64,000 nucleotides of DNA, taken from assembly GCF_040412425.1 (NCBI RefSeq), contig NC_089777.1:30184037-30248036 (forward strand), written 5' to 3'. This document shows, in pieces, positions 63,071 through 64,000 of the stretch (positions within the stretch are counted from its first letter, which is position 1; each line of letters starts with the position of its first letter). The position numbers were made by a program, and so were the translations under genes. Below the pieces are notes generated by a model. That model had not been told where the DNA came from. It saw nothing but the letters and a program-made list of their open reading frames with translations, and ran no database searches. Source of the stretch: Macrobrachium rosenbergii. Taxonomy: Eukaryota; Arthropoda; Malacostraca; Decapoda; Palaemonidae.

Positions 63071-64000
63071 TCTTGTATTTTCTAAGCAAACATGCACAAA
63101 TCTGAATAGTTAAGATGTACATAAATAAGATGCAAGAACAATTTTTCTTGAACAAATAACTTTATTACTTCCACAAAAAATATTACATCTGTTTAAAAAA
63201 AGGAAATGGTAAAGGTGCTATTATAGTTTACCTTGGGAGAGTATCTATTAGGAGTACTACACAGTAACAAAAGTTGATTGGCATCAATTAGAAAGACTTA
63301 ACACATTACATTACAGAAAAATATGTGCAGTTCAATACCAATATTAACATTTCATATAGTTAGTTATATACTGTATATAATTTTTAAACGTTATATAAAT
63401 TTGGTGTCATGCAAATTATATGCTAAGACCCTTTGGTTCATTTGAGCCATATAATAGTTAAATCTTACGGATTGGTTTGTGGCATAACATTACGTCTGTT
63501 TCCCAATAAAAAAAAAAAAGACTATACTAACAAAGAGAGCAATCTACATATAAAAAACTTAAGTACATAAACCTTTAAAAAAAATACTGTTACAAAACAA
63601 TCTTGGATAAGATTAAAGTGAGTCCTGAAAATTTATTGCCAATATTGTACCTTAAAAATGAGAGTATTTATGAGTTCAGATCTGTGACCAGTTAACATTA
63701 CACAAGAATAAAATGACACAACCGATAAGGAATGTCATGTTAATAAGCAACAGGTTAACAATTTTGCTCAACTTCTTTAATAATAAAGTTTATTAGAAAA
63801 TACAACTACACTTCATAAAAAATGGATTTTTGTTCTGCAAGACAAGAATGAAAACTAGCATAAGCCTAATCATTAATCTCTCTCACTATAACAACTTTTG
63901 TTTTTTTCCCTTTCATTCATCATACAAGGCTTTCTTCTCATTAGAATTTTCTTTGTACAAATATCTATTTATATTATTTGGCAAGCCTTAATAATGTAAG
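63071..64000. other. Right edge, AT-rich, nothing recognised
   Basis: Very AT-rich. On the minus strand AATAAA hexamers occur (for example the complement of tttatt at 63160), so the 3' UTR of a convergent gene beyond the window is possible but unproven. Confidence 0.4.

Overview
The window comes from an arthropod nuclear genome, most likely a decapod crustacean (shrimp, prawn or crayfish type). Three things point there: one intron-rich gene with GT-AG introns of 0.1 to 6 kb, an AT-rich background with very long (CT)n, (GA)n, (TA)n and (AAT)n arrays, and several interspersed repeat families that I associate from memory with decapods. I could not confirm the species.

Only one host protein-coding gene is supported: the orthologue of ALDH16A1 (aldehyde dehydrogenase 16 family). 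It lies on the + strand in 15 coding exons from 8498 to 48256. All donor and acceptor phases agree, giving a protein of 824 residues (human about 802). The first ALDH domain keeps a canonical active site (Asn181, Lys204, Glu278, Cys312, Glu406). The second ALDH-like domain (about residues 545-824) has lost the catalytic positions, as usual for the family. One blemish stands out: exon 12 carries an extra T near 40114 that shifts the frame, unless a weak acceptor 34 nt further in is used.

Layout. 1-8340 is upstream intergenic DNA made of microsatellites, a 45-bp minisatellite, a tRNA-derived SINE and other dispersed repeats. 8341-8602 is a GC-rich promoter/5' region plus exon 1. 8603-48063 holds exons 2-15 with transposon-filled introns: a DIRS-like remnant ending about 50 bp before exon 5, a pogo-like MITE, LINE scraps, a foldback repeat and two non-autonomous TTAA (piggyBac-like) elements. 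48257-51950 is mostly featureless, with a three-copy tRNA-like repeat. 51950-63070 is a graveyard of three degenerate DIRS-type tyrosine-recombinase retrotransposons, one on + and two on -. 63070-64000 shows nothing recognisable.

The most interesting structure is the pair of about 2.2-kb TTAA elements in introns 8 and 11. They are inverted relative to each other, each carries five roughly 375-bp internal repeats, and they bracket exons 9-11. The intron 11 copy sits in the third unit of a 114-bp tandem array, so the two intact units act as empty sites and prove the TTAA target duplication. The intron 8 copy carries about 295 bp of flank matching the intron 11 locus, so one is derived from the other. 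The paired introns could fold together in the pre-mRNA.
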